NCBI RefSeq assembly: GCF_018343515.1
Contig: NZ_JAGYPD010000003.1
Span: 1 to 64,000, forward strand
Source of the DNA: Bacillus sp. FJAT-50079
GTDB lineage: Bacteria > Bacillota > Bacilli > Bacillales > Bacillaceae_C
DNA: 64,000 bases
Reading direction: 5' to 3'
The notes under the pieces are model-generated. The model worked only from the letters and a program-made list of their open reading frames with translations. It ran no database searches and was not told the DNA's origin. Positions 17,432 through 26,475 of the stretch are shown in pieces. A program made the position numbers and the translations under genes. Position 1 is the first letter of the stretch; each line of letters opens with the position of its first letter.

Positions 17432-18412
17432 ATGAAGAAAAAAGCTTGGATTTTAAGTGTTATTCTCGTCATGTCTCTGTTTTTAGCAGCATGTAATTCG
17501 GATGGTGAAAAAGCTTCGTCAAATGAAGGAGGAGGAGACGGCGATACGTATATTGCAATCGTATCAAAAGGTTTTCAGCATCAATTTTGGCAAGCGGTAA
17601 AACAAGGTGCCGAACAAGCGGCTGATGAATTTGATGTGAAGATTACGTTTGAAGGACCGGAAAGTGAATCACAAGTTGATAAACAAATTGATATGCTTCG
17701 AGCTGCTCTTGATAAAGGACCGGATGCAATTGGTTTTGCAGCGTTAGACTCAAAAGCATCTGGACCACTTTTGGATGAAGCAAAAAGCAATGACATACCT
17801 GTCATTGCATTCGATTCGGGGGTAGATAGTGATATTCCACTTTCAACCGCTTCAACTGATAATAAGGCAGCATCTGCACTTGCAGCAGAAAAAATGGCTG
17901 AAGCGATCGGGAAAAGCGGGAAAATTGCTATGGTTGTTCATGACCAAACATCTGTAACAGGTGTTGAGCGTCGAGACGGGTTTAAAGAAAAAATTGAATC
18001 AGACTACCCAGACATTGAAATTATTGATATTCAATACGGTGGTGGAGATCACTTGAAATCTACTGACTTAGCAAAAGCAATGATGCAAGCGCATCCAGAT
18101 TTGAAAGGAATTTTTGGTTCAAATGAAGGTTCAGCAATCGGTGTTGTGAATGCGGTTCGTGAACTAAATAAGTCTGGTGATCTTGTCGTCGTTGGATTTG
18201 ACTCTGGAAAAGCACAAATTGATGCAATTAAAGATGGTTTAATGATTGGAGCCGTGACGCAAAATCCAGTTGGAATTGGCTATGAAACGGTGAAAGCTGC
18301 CGTAGCTGCAATCAAAGGAGAGAGTGTAGAAAAAAACATTGATACAGGCTTCTATTGGTACGACAAAGATAATATGGATGAGGAAGATATTAAAGCGGCT
18401 CTTTATGAATAA
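17432..18412 (+). CDS. Sugar ABC transporter substrate-binding lipoprotein (RbsB-type)
   Basis: 326 residues. Lipoprotein signal peptide ending LFLAAC (lipid-modified Cys about 21), a Ser/Gly/Asp-rich linker, then a periplasmic-binding-protein fold of the ribose/xylose class with YIAIVSKGFQHQFWQAVKQG, SEVDKQIDMLRAALDKGPDAI-like text (here SQVDKQIDML), and GVERRDGFKE. It captures sugar outside the membrane for the CUT2 permease. Its promoter is the one at 14778. A 288-bp repeat element separates it from fucA. Confidence 0.92.
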   Translation: MKKKAWILSVILVMSLFLAACNSDGEKASSNEGGGDGDTYIAIVSKGFQHQFWQAVKQGAEQAADEFDVKITFEGPESESQVDKQIDMLRAALDKGPDAIGFAALDSKASGPLLDEAKSNDIPVIAFDSGVDSDIPLSTASTDNKAASALAAEKMAEAIGKSGKIAMVVHDQTSVTGVERRDGFKEKIESDYPDIEIIDIQYGGGDHLKSTDLAKAMMQAHPDLKGIFGSNEGSAIGVVNAVRELNKSGDLVVVGFDSGKAQIDAIKDGLMIGAVTQNPVGIGYETVKAAVAAIKGESVEKNIDTGFYWYDKDNMDEEDIKAALYE

Positions 18413-18429
18413 GCACTAAAACAATAAGG

Positions 18430-18717
18430 GGCTAGGACATAACTAAAGTGATCAATTCCGTAGGCGAACGATGGAAATAGCTTAGCGTAGGAAATATATG
18501 TGAAATAATGCGGCAAGAAAGGCATCGTTGAGGCCGCGGTGTGTTTAAGGAACGAAGCCTAAATTCGCCACATCATGTGACAACGGCTTCGGACCAACAT
18601 CCTGTTGGCCAGAGGTTCAACAGCCGCACGCGGAAAGCGAAGGTCTATTTCTGAAGCGAGTTATTTGCAGTTGCTAGTGTTCGGATTTTGATTTGATAAA
18701 TAACTTTTGTCCTAGCC
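18430..18717. repeat. MITE-like element with 10-bp terminal inverted repeats
   Basis: GGCTAGGACA at 18430-18439 and its exact complement TGTCCTAGCC at 18708-18717 bracket 288 bp with no credible gene. The left end matches 3384-3450 (GCTAGGACATAA, GATCAATTCCGTAGG). The interior TAAGGAACGAAGCCTAAA resembles 1290-1310, and ACGGCTTCGGACCAACA resembles 48248-48265. A non-autonomous mobile repeat is the simplest reading. It lies between the importer genes and fucA. Confidence 0.65.
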
Positions 18718-18749
18718 ACTTATTTTAAAAGGCGAAAGGAGAATGAATC

Positions 18750-19394
18750 ATGATACAAGTCATTCAAGAGTTAAAAAAATATGCAGCTCGCCTTGTTGAT
18801 TCTGGGCTCGTTGTTGGTGCCGGAGGAAATCTGAGTATGCGTGATGGCGAATATATGTACATTTCTCCGAGCGGATTTGATTTAAAAGAAATCGAGGATG
18901 ATCAATGGGTGAAAGTCCATATTGATACAGGGAAAATCATCGGGGATTTAAAACCTTCATCAGAAGTGCTTATGCATCTCGTATGTTTTCGAAAGAATCA
19001 GAACGTTAATGCTGTCTTGCACGCCCATCCAACTTATTCGGTTGGTGTATCATCATCTGGTAAAGATATTCCTCCAATATTTCCGGATTTCCCAGCAATG
19101 ATTAAAAAAATTGGCTATTTGGATTACTTAATTCCAACCACTCATGTGTTAGCCGATGCGGTTGCTGGACTAGCGACTGATCATGATGTGGTCGTAATGA
19201 GAAATCATGGAGTATTAACGCTTGGAAGAACGATGAAGGAAGCTTTTTTCTTCATGCAGCTGACAGAAGAGTCAGCGAAGGTTTATACGATTGGTACAAT
19301 CCATGGCGGGCTACGTATATTGAGCAATGAGGAATGCGATGATTTACGAAATCTTTCATCTGAAAAGTATCGTTCAAGCTTGCTACAAAATTAG
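18750..19394 (+). CDS. fucA: L-fuculose-1-phosphate aldolase (class II aldolase/adducin)
   Basis: 214 residues, the usual length. Zinc ligands and base are all visible: SEVLMH with E72, HAHP with H91/H93, and RNHG with H153. GAGGNLS is the phosphate-binding loop. These fit the numbering of E. coli FucA (E73, H92, H94, H155). It splits L-fuculose-1-phosphate into DHAP and L-lactaldehyde. It is followed closely by a kinase and the isomerase. L-rhamnulose-1-phosphate or ribulose-phosphate use by relatives is possible, but the FucI and FucU genes favour fucose. Confidence 0.9.
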   Translation: MIQVIQELKKYAARLVDSGLVVGAGGNLSMRDGEYMYISPSGFDLKEIEDDQWVKVHIDTGKIIGDLKPSSEVLMHLVCFRKNQNVNAVLHAHPTYSVGVSSSGKDIPPIFPDFPAMIKKIGYLDYLIPTTHVLADAVAGLATDHDVVVMRNHGVLTLGRTMKEAFFFMQLTEESAKVYTIGTIHGGLRILSNEECDDLRNLSSEKYRSSLLQN

Positions 19395-19405
19395 GGGGGA
19401 GTGGA

Positions 19406-20863
19406 ATGACTCATGTTCTCGCCTTTGATTTGGGTGCGTCAAATGGAAGGCTTACTGCCATAAGCTTTGATGGGGAAAAAATTAAACTAAAGGAAATACA
19501 CCGCTTCCGTAATCAACCTGTGTATAAAGATGGACATTATTATTGGGATCATCATTTTTTGGAAAAAGAAATTATAAAAGGAATCAAACTTGCAACAAAT
19601 ACGATCGATCAGCCGATTGGCGGAATAGGGATTGACACATGGGGTGTTGATTTTGGGATTGTGGATGATGCGGGACTGCTCGTCTCAAATCCATTTTCCT
19701 ATCGTGATCCTCATACAGAACCGTTTGTCGATAAAGCCCAAAAGCAATTAAGTGCTTTTGATCTTTTTAAAAAAACAGGAAATGAAGTTTCTTCAATTAA
19801 TACACTCTTTCAATTAATGGCGATAGAATCGAAATGGCCCGAATTGTTAGAACAAGCAAAGTCGATATTAATGATGCCGAACTTGCTTCAATATGCTTTA
19901 ACTGGGATTGCGGTCAATGAATATACAATTGCTTCGACTTCCCAGCTTCTTGGTAAAAAGAAAGAGTGGAATAAAGAGCTTCTCCAAATATTTTTTCAAA
20001 AGCCGCCCCCATTGGCAAATGTTCATATGCCCCATCAAATTATTGGGAATGTATCAACGAAACATCAACTGCCGAAAATTCCGGTTATTTTAACACCAGG
20101 ACACGATACTGCCTGCGCTCTATCCGCATTGCCAATTCAGCAGGATGATGCAATTTTTATGAGCGTCGGCACGTGGACACTTATTGGGATGGAAGTGGAA
20201 AATCCAGTCATTACAGAGGCTGCTTTTCATAATGGTTTTACGAACGAAGGGACGAGCGAAGGAAATTATCGTTTTCAAAAAAATGCAACCGGATTTTGGA
20301 TTTTACAACAATTACGTAAAGATTGGCAAAACAATGGACAAGCGCTTAATTATGAGCAAGAAAATGCCATGATCAAAACGGCCAAGAAAAGTCATACATA
20401 CATCGATCCTGATGACTCGCTATTTTTCAATCCTTCATCAATGACAGTAGCAATTGAACAGTATTGCAAACGAACGAAGCAAACACCACCAACGAATCAA
20501 CAAGAAATGCTGCGTTGCATCATTGAAAGCATGGCATTAAAATATGCAAAAACGATTGCCAATTTAGAAGAAATAACAAGGAAAAAAGCCGAAGTCATTC
20601 ATATCGGCGGTGGTGGAAGTCAAAACGAAATCTTGTGCCAATTCCTTGCCAATGCCACAGGAAAGCGAGTCATAGCAGGACCCGTTGAAGCGAGCTCTAT
20701 TGGAAATGGCTTATCACAACTTCGGGCAATTGGAGAAATTGCCTCGTTCAAAGAAGGCCGGGACCTTGTTGCAAGATCCTTCTGTAAAAAAGAGTATATG
20801 CCGCAGGATGAGAAGGACTGGATGGAGTCAAAAGATACATTAATACAACGAATGGGGGAATAA
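19406..20863 (+). CDS. Rhamnulokinase/L-fuculokinase-type FGGY kinase
   Basis: 485 residues. Features: AFDLGASNGRLTAISFDG (phosphate 1, DLGASNGR is typical of rhamnulokinases), IGIDTWGVDFGIVD with the catalytic Asp, TPGHDTACALSALP (phosphate 2), and VIHIGGGGSQNEILCQFLANATG (adenosine). RhaB-like kinases act on L-rhamnulose, and members also act as L-fuculokinase. Between fucA and fucI the likely substrate is L-fuculose. The gene ends directly at the fucI start. Confidence 0.88.
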   Translation: MTHVLAFDLGASNGRLTAISFDGEKIKLKEIHRFRNQPVYKDGHYYWDHHFLEKEIIKGIKLATNTIDQPIGGIGIDTWGVDFGIVDDAGLLVSNPFSYRDPHTEPFVDKAQKQLSAFDLFKKTGNEVSSINTLFQLMAIESKWPELLEQAKSILMMPNLLQYALTGIAVNEYTIASTSQLLGKKKEWNKELLQIFFQKPPPLANVHMPHQIIGNVSTKHQLPKIPVILTPGHDTACALSALPIQQDDAIFMSVGTWTLIGMEVENPVITEAAFHNGFTNEGTSEGNYRFQKNATGFWILQQLRKDWQNNGQALNYEQENAMIKTAKKSHTYIDPDDSLFFNPSSMTVAIEQYCKRTKQTPPTNQQEMLRCIIESMALKYAKTIANLEEITRKKAEVIHIGGGGSQNEILCQFLANATGKRVIAGPVEASSIGNGLSQLRAIGEIASFKEGRDLVARSFCKKEYMPQDEKDWMESKDTLIQRMGE

Positions 20864-22651
20864 ATGATGAAAGAGAAACGATACATCGGTAGCTTGCCGA
20901 AAATTGGAATCCGACCAGCGATTGATGGGAGACGTAGAGGAGTAAGGGAATCTTTAGAAGAAACGACGATGAAAATGGCGCAAAATGTTGCTGAATTACT
21001 ATCGAAAGAACTTAAATATTACAACGGAGAACCTGTTGAATGTGTCATTGCTGACACTTGCATCGGCGGAGTGGTGGAAGCTGCAAACGCGGCAGAAAAA
21101 TTTGCTCGGGAAGGTGTAGGCGTATCGATTACGGTTACACCTTGTTGGTGCTATGGCTCAGAGACGATGGATATGGATCCACATTTACCGAAGGCTGTGT
21201 GGGGATTCAACGGAACAGAACGTCCAGGAGCAGTATATTTGGCGGCAGTGCTCGCGGGACATAACCAAAAGGGTCTCCCAGCGTTTGGAATTTATGGAGA
21301 AGATGTTCAAGATGCAGGGGATGAGAATATTCCTGATGATGTAAGGAAAAAGCTCATTAGCTTCGCGAAAGCAGGATTGGCGGTTGCGATGATGAAAGGA
21401 AAGTCCTATCTGTCGATGGGATCTGTATCAATGGGAATCGCAGGTAGCATGGTTCAAGAAGACTTTTTCCAAGAATATTTTGGCATGAGAAATGAATACA
21501 TTGATATGTCAGAATTTGTTCGACGTTTTGATCTCGAATTATATGATAAGGAGGAATATGGAAAAGCGTTAGCGTGGGTGAAGGAAAATCTTCGTGAAGG
21601 AGAGGATTTGAACAAAGAGGAATTTAAGCGTTCTGATCAACAGAAAGCGCAAGATTGGGAAACGTCGGTAAAAATGGCATTAATCACGCGTGACTTAATG
21701 GTTGGAAATGAAAAACTAGCTGAAATGGGCTATGAGGAAGAGGCGATGGGAAGAAATGCGCTCATTTCCGGTTTTCAAGGGCAGCGCCAGTGGACAGACC
21801 ATTTTCCAAATGGTGACTTTATGGAAACGATTCTTAATTCATCCTTTGATTGGAACGGAAAGCGTGCACCGTATTTAGTAGCAACGGAAAATGACAGCCT
21901 AAACGGCGTGACGATGGCAATGGGACATCTCATAACGAATACCGCTCAAGTTTTCGCGGATGTAAGAACGTATTGGAGTCCAGATGCGGTCAAACGTGTC
22001 ACAGGCAAGGAACTTACAGGTAGAGCGAAAGATGGTTTTATTCATCTATTAAACTCTGGTTCGGCCGCACTTGATGGAGCAGGCCAGCAGAAAAAAGATG
22101 GAAAACCAGCTATTAAGCCATATTGGGAGATTGCAGATGAAGAAGTAAAAGCGACTTTAGATGCTACATTATGGCGTCCAGCTTCAACGGAATATTTCCG
22201 CGGCGGAGGCTATTCGACTGATTTTAAAACAACAGGAGAAATGCCTGTAACAATTGCCCGTCTGAATTTAGTTAAAGGACTTGGACCGGTCCTTCAAATT
22301 GCCGAAGGTTTTACAGTAGACCCCGGGGATGAGATTCATGACACACTCGATTTACGAACAGATCCAACTTGGCCGACAACTTGGTTTGTCCCGAAATTGA
22401 CAGGAAAAGGTGCGTTTAAGGATGTATATTCTGTTATGAATAATTGGGGAGCAAACCATTGCGTATTAAGCTACGGCCATATCGGCGCTGATTTGATTAC
22501 GATGGCTTCCATGCTTAGAATTCCAGTCAATATGCATAATGTCGAGGAAGAAAGAATTTTCCGTCCAAGCGCATGGAATATGTTTGGGACAGATGATTTG
22601 GAAGCTGCTGATTATCGTGCATGTACAAATTTTGGGCCATTATACAAATAA
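20864..22651 (+). CDS. fucI: L-fucose isomerase
   Basis: 595 residues, standard size. [20 protein letters not shown] is the classic N-terminus. [17 protein letters not shown] and [15 protein letters not shown] follow. The Mn ligands are in [10 protein letters not shown] (Glu), FADVRTYW (Asp) and the C-terminal [11 protein letters not shown] (His). It isomerises L-fucose to L-fuculose (and D-arabinose to D-ribulose). It begins immediately after the kinase stop and is followed by a hairpin terminator. Confidence 0.96.
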   Translation: MMKEKRYIGSLPKIGIRPAIDGRRRGVRESLEETTMKMAQNVAELLSKELKYYNGEPVECVIADTCIGGVVEAANAAEKFAREGVGVSITVTPCWCYGSETMDMDPHLPKAVWGFNGTERPGAVYLAAVLAGHNQKGLPAFGIYGEDVQDAGDENIPDDVRKKLISFAKAGLAVAMMKGKSYLSMGSVSMGIAGSMVQEDFFQEYFGMRNEYIDMSEFVRRFDLELYDKEEYGKALAWVKENLREGEDLNKEEFKRSDQQKAQDWETSVKMALITRDLMVGNEKLAEMGYEEEAMGRNALISGFQGQRQWTDHFPNGDFMETILNSSFDWNGKRAPYLVATENDSLNGVTMAMGHLITNTAQVFADVRTYWSPDAVKRVTGKELTGRAKDGFIHLLNSGSAALDGAGQQKKDGKPAIKPYWEIADEEVKATLDATLWRPASTEYFRGGGYSTDFKTTGEMPVTIARLNLVKGLGPVLQIAEGFTVDPGDEIHDTLDLRTDPTWPTTWFVPKLTGKGAFKDVYSVMNNWGANHCVLSYGHIGADLITMASMLRIPVNMHNVEEERIFRPSAWNMFGTDDLEAADYRACTNFGPLYK

Positions 22652-22658
22652 ACTTAGC

Positions 22659-22690
22659 AATGGTCACTTCGAGTAGAAGTGACCATTTTA
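22659..22690 (+). terminator. Intrinsic terminator or attenuator after fucI
   Basis: AATGGTCACTTC, loop GAGTA, GAAGTGACCATT: a perfect 12-bp stem followed by TTAT. The next same-strand gene begins only 25 bp later, so it may lower rather than stop expression of the AOR gene. Confidence 0.75.
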
Positions 22691-22714
22691 TACATAGCAG
22701 AAAGGATGATGTAA

Positions 22715-24652
22715 TTGGCAGTTTATGGATATCATCAAAAGATTGCACATATTGATTTGGCAACGAGGACAACAAAGGTTGAGACAATGGATGAAAATTG
22801 GTATCGCATATATGCAGGTGGGGGATTATTAGGAACATATTTTATGCTTCGCGATACTCCTGCGAAAATTGATGCGTATGATCCTGAAAATCTCTTAATC
22901 TTCGCTTCAAGTATTATTGCGGGAAATGATGGGCCTGGGCTTGCAAGATTCAGTGTCATAACAAAATCGCCACTATCACAAGGAATTGGAGAAACAAGAT
23001 GTGAAGGACCGTGGGCACAATCATTAAAAGGATCTGGTTTTGACGCAATCATCATCCATGGAAAATCGGAGACTCCTGTATATGTAATGATTGAAGATGG
23101 AAACATCGACGTTTTAGAAGCTTCCTTATTGTGGGGGAAAGATACGAATGAAACGACTAGCTTGTTGGAAGAAAGGCATGGAAAAGATGAGATTGAAGTT
23201 GCAACAATCGGCAAGGCCGGTGAAAATTTAGTTCGCTATGCAAGCATTGTGACTTCACGCTCCAATCAAGCGATGCGCCTCGGTGTTGGTGCAGTCATGG
23301 GATCAAAAAATGTAAAAGCAGTCGTAATAAAAGGAAAAAATTTACCGCCAATTTTCGATGAGCAACGGTTGAAGGAAGTGAAACAGGAGTTTGCGACAAA
23401 CATGCTTACAAATGAGTTAAGCATGTGGCAGAAGGAAGCGCCCGGTTTCTCCGCTTGGGTTGATTTGGCTGACGACGATACCGCCTATTTAGGCGTTGAA
23501 AATTTTAAGAAAAACCTATTTCCTGCCCGTGAAAATTATAGCCGCGATCGGTTTTTACAATATTATGAAGGGAGCAAGGCTTGTCCGGGATGTCCGAATG
23601 ACTGTATAAAATATTTAGTACCCAATGCCGACGTACCGAAAAAATCAACAGGAATCCATCAGGAAGTAACAGGAAGTTTAGGTCCCAATATTGGTAATGA
23701 AAATTTGCAGCTTATGCTTGAAATGAATGCGCTATGCAATTTATTAGGACTTGATCCCGTATCATTAGGATTTACAATTAGCTTTGTGATGGAATGCTAC
23801 GAAAACGGGGTTCTAATGAATATAGATACAGATGGGATGGAGCTTCACTTTGGCAATGAAAAAGATATAGTCCAATTAATCAGTAATATTGCAACGAGAA
23901 CCGGATTCGGGGACGTTCTTGCTGAAGGTTCGAAGAGGGCGGCGGAGAAGATTGGAGAGCGAGCAAAAGACTTTGCTTTGCATGTAAAAGGGATTGAGAT
24001 GGTTTCATTTGAGCCAAGAAGCCAAACGAATTTAGGTCTTGGCTATGCAACTGCACCGATCGGTCCAAGATATGATATTTCTGAACATGATTGGGATTAC
24101 GATGTGGAAGTTGGTTGGAGTCATACGATGGAAAGTTCGCGAACATTAGGCATTTTAGAACGAATTCCAATGCAATATGTTGGTCCAGATAAGGTAAAGA
24201 ATTTTAAAGCGTTAAATAATGTGTGGAGCGCATGTGATGCGCTAAATTTATGCGTATTTGCCAGCGCACCGACTCGAGTATTTCCGCTAAATGGGATGGC
24301 AGAGCTCGTGGAAATTATTACAGGCTGGAAAACTAGTTCATATGAACTGATGAAGTGGGGAGCAAGAAGAAATCATTTGATGCGTATTTATAATATAAGG
24401 GAAGGAATGACGAAGGAAGATGATCGTCTTCCGGAGAGATTTTATAAAGAACCGTTAAAAATAGGCAGATTGGCCAGTTTGGTTTTAAATGAAGAAACAT
24501 TTACAAATGCCATTGAAACGTACTATGAAATGATGGGCTATGATAAAAATGGTATTCCATTAAATGGAACGTTATACGACTTTGATTTAGAATGGACATT
24601 GCCAATTATAGAAAATGCACGAAAGGTAAAGGAGCTTACTTCAAAGGGATAG
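22715..24652 (+). CDS. Tungsten-type aldehyde:ferredoxin oxidoreductase (AOR family)
   Basis: 645 residues, the full AOR layout. The [4Fe-4S] ligands are C290, C293, C297 (CPGCPNDC) and C513 (DALNLC). The pterin-binding motifs are DPVSLG (347-352) and DALNLC (508-513). The N-terminal GGGLLGTYFML and GRFS-like LARFSVITKSPLS stretches belong to AOR_N. Such enzymes oxidise aldehydes to acids and reduce ferredoxin, using a tungsto-bispterin. TTG start with AGAAAGGATG upstream. In this locus the FucA product L-lactaldehyde is an attractive substrate; that is inference. No tungstate transporter or pterin genes are in the window. Confidence 0.92.
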   Translation: MAVYGYHQKIAHIDLATRTTKVETMDENWYRIYAGGGLLGTYFMLRDTPAKIDAYDPENLLIFASSIIAGNDGPGLARFSVITKSPLSQGIGETRCEGPWAQSLKGSGFDAIIIHGKSETPVYVMIEDGNIDVLEASLLWGKDTNETTSLLEERHGKDEIEVATIGKAGENLVRYASIVTSRSNQAMRLGVGAVMGSKNVKAVVIKGKNLPPIFDEQRLKEVKQEFATNMLTNELSMWQKEAPGFSAWVDLADDDTAYLGVENFKKNLFPARENYSRDRFLQYYEGSKACPGCPNDCIKYLVPNADVPKKSTGIHQEVTGSLGPNIGNENLQLMLEMNALCNLLGLDPVSLGFTISFVMECYENGVLMNIDTDGMELHFGNEKDIVQLISNIATRTGFGDVLAEGSKRAAEKIGERAKDFALHVKGIEMVSFEPRSQTNLGLGYATAPIGPRYDISEHDWDYDVEVGWSHTMESSRTLGILERIPMQYVGPDKVKNFKALNNVWSACDALNLCVFASAPTRVFPLNGMAELVEIITGWKTSSYELMKWGARRNHLMRIYNIREGMTKEDDRLPERFYKEPLKIGRLASLVLNEETFTNAIETYYEMMGYDKNGIPLNGTLYDFDLEWTLPIIENARKVKELTSKG

Positions 24653-24700
24653 CCTAGGGCTGTTCTTTTTGGGAAAAGTTAATCCCAGGAGGTTAAGAAA

Positions 24701-25546
24701 ATGCGAATTGATGCTCATCAACATTATTGGAAAATTAAACGTGGGGACTACGGTTGGATTACTCCCGATATAACAAAGTTGTATCGGGATTTTTTGCCCA
24801 ATGACCTGGTATCTCATTTACATAAACATCAAATAGATCAAACAATATTAGTCCAAGCTGCACCTACAATTGAAGAGACATTATTCCTCCTTGAATTAAG
24901 TAATCAAACAGAATCTATCGCTGGAGTTGTTGGATGGCTAGATTTAGAGGCTGCCAATTTAAAAAACCAATTTGAAAAACTTAGAAGTCATCCTAAGTTA
25001 GTTGGTATTCGTTTAATGATTCAAGACCTAGAAGACGCAGGGACCGTGCTTCAATCAAATTATATCGATGCCTTAAAATATTTTGCGTTAGAGGATGTTC
25101 CAATTGATTTACTCGTTGTCCATCATCAGCTACCGATATTAAATCAGTTACTCGAAAAAGTACCAGGGCTGCGGGGAGTGATTGATCATATAGCTAAGCC
25201 GAGTATTTCCTCCCATGAAATGGAGCCGTGGAAAACAGAGATGAGTCATATTGCCAAGCATGACCATATTTATTGTAAACTTTCGGGGATGGTCACCGAG
25301 GCAGATCATAGTGCTTGGGAACAGAAAGATTTCGACCCATATGTACACCATATCTTAAATGAATTTGGTACAGATCGTGTAATGTTTGGAAGTGATTGGC
25401 CAGTGTGCTTATTAGCTGCCAGCTACGATGAAGTTGTGAATGTGTTGGAAAATGCTTTACCAGATACTTTGATGATCGATGAAAAAGAAAAGATCTTTGG
25501 CAGTAATGCTAGGCGATTTTATAAACTGGGAGATGGGGAGCTGTGA
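24701..25546 (+). CDS. Amidohydrolase-family lactonase (COG3618, L-fucono/L-galactonolactonase-like)
   Basis: 281 residues. Starts MRIDAHQHYW (metal-binding HxH, H6/H8), with WLDLEA, GIRLMIQ, DHIAKP and the C-terminal FGSDWPVCLL (catalytic Asp). This is the COG3618 TIM-barrel lactonase pattern. Members hydrolyse L-fucono-1,5-lactone, L-rhamnonolactone or L-galactonolactone. The downstream aldo-keto reductase would supply the lactone. AGGAGG lies 8 nt before the ATG. GTGA overlap couples it to that next gene. Confidence 0.9.
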   Translation: MRIDAHQHYWKIKRGDYGWITPDITKLYRDFLPNDLVSHLHKHQIDQTILVQAAPTIEETLFLLELSNQTESIAGVVGWLDLEAANLKNQFEKLRSHPKLVGIRLMIQDLEDAGTVLQSNYIDALKYFALEDVPIDLLVVHHQLPILNQLLEKVPGLRGVIDHIAKPSISSHEMEPWKTEMSHIAKHDHIYCKLSGMVTEADHSAWEQKDFDPYVHHILNEFGTDRVMFGSDWPVCLLAASYDEVVNVLENALPDTLMIDEKEKIFGSNARRFYKLGDGEL

Positions 25547-26475
25547 AATATAGAAAGCTTGGCAATACAGGGTTGGATGTATCAATTTTAAGTTATGGCG
25601 CGTCGTCATTAGGCTCTGTTTTTAGAGCAATTAATGAAAAAGAAGGAATTCGGACTGTTCATGAAGCAGTTGATCGAGGAATTAATATGATAGATGTTTC
25701 ACCTTATTATGGATTGACGAAAGCTGAAACGGTACTTGGGAAAGCCTTGAAAGAACTCTCAAGAGATTCCTATTTTTTGTCTTCTAAAGCTGGCAGATAC
25801 GGTGATAATACATTTGATTTTTCAAAGAGGAGCATCATAAAAAGTGCTGAAGAAAGTTTAAAGCGATTAAATACGGATTACTTAGACATTTTATTACTTC
25901 ATGATATAGAGTTTGGGCACCAGGACGAGGTTATTGATGAAGGGATAGAAGCCTTGATTCAATTAAAAAGGCAAGGAAAGATCCGCTTTTTTGGCGTTTC
26001 TGCTCTACCTCTTTCTATTTTTGAAAAGATAATCGAGAAAACCGAATTAGACGTCATACTTTCCTATTGCCATTATTCATTGAATGATACATCTTTATTA
26101 AGCCTTTTACCTAAACTAGAACAAAATGGAATCGGACTTATCAATGCATCGCCACTTTCGATGGGGCTATTAAGCACGAATGGTCCGCCGACCTGGCATC
26201 CAGCTAATGAAAAGATTAAAGAAATCTGCAAAAAAGCATTACTCCATTGTAAAAACAAAGGCGAAAACCTTTCAAAATTAGCTATCCAATATGCTGTTCA
26301 AAACGAACGAATTCCGACCACACTTGTAGGTACAGCGAGCGCAGAGAATATAAAGAGAAATATTGATTGGGTGAATGAACCAATCAATAAAGAGTTATTG
26401 CAAGAGGTTTTAGAAATATTGGAACCGATTCATAATCAGACATGGCAAAGTGGGGCGGAGGAGAAATCTAAATGA
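25543..26475 (+). CDS. Aldo-keto reductase (L-fucose/L-galactose dehydrogenase-like)
   Basis: 310 residues. Catalytic tetrad D51 (IDVSPYYG), Y56, K82 (SSKAGRYG) and H120 (LLHDIEFG). The YRKLGNTGLDVSILSYGASSLG start and the HDIE motif resemble L-galactose dehydrogenase and D-threo-aldose (L-fucose) 1-dehydrogenase. It should oxidise the sugar at C1 to the lactone with NAD(P). GTG start overlaps the lactonase stop (GTGA); its own stop overlaps the dehydrogenase start (ATGA). Confidence 0.88.
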   Translation: MKYRKLGNTGLDVSILSYGASSLGSVFRAINEKEGIRTVHEAVDRGINMIDVSPYYGLTKAETVLGKALKELSRDSYFLSSKAGRYGDNTFDFSKRSIIKSAEESLKRLNTDYLDILLLHDIEFGHQDEVIDEGIEALIQLKRQGKIRFFGVSALPLSIFEKIIEKTELDVILSYCHYSLNDTSLLSLLPKLEQNGIGLINASPLSMGLLSTNGPPTWHPANEKIKEICKKALLHCKNKGENLSKLAIQYAVQNERIPTTLVGTASAENIKRNIDWVNEPINKELLQEVLEILEPIHNQTWQSGAEEKSK

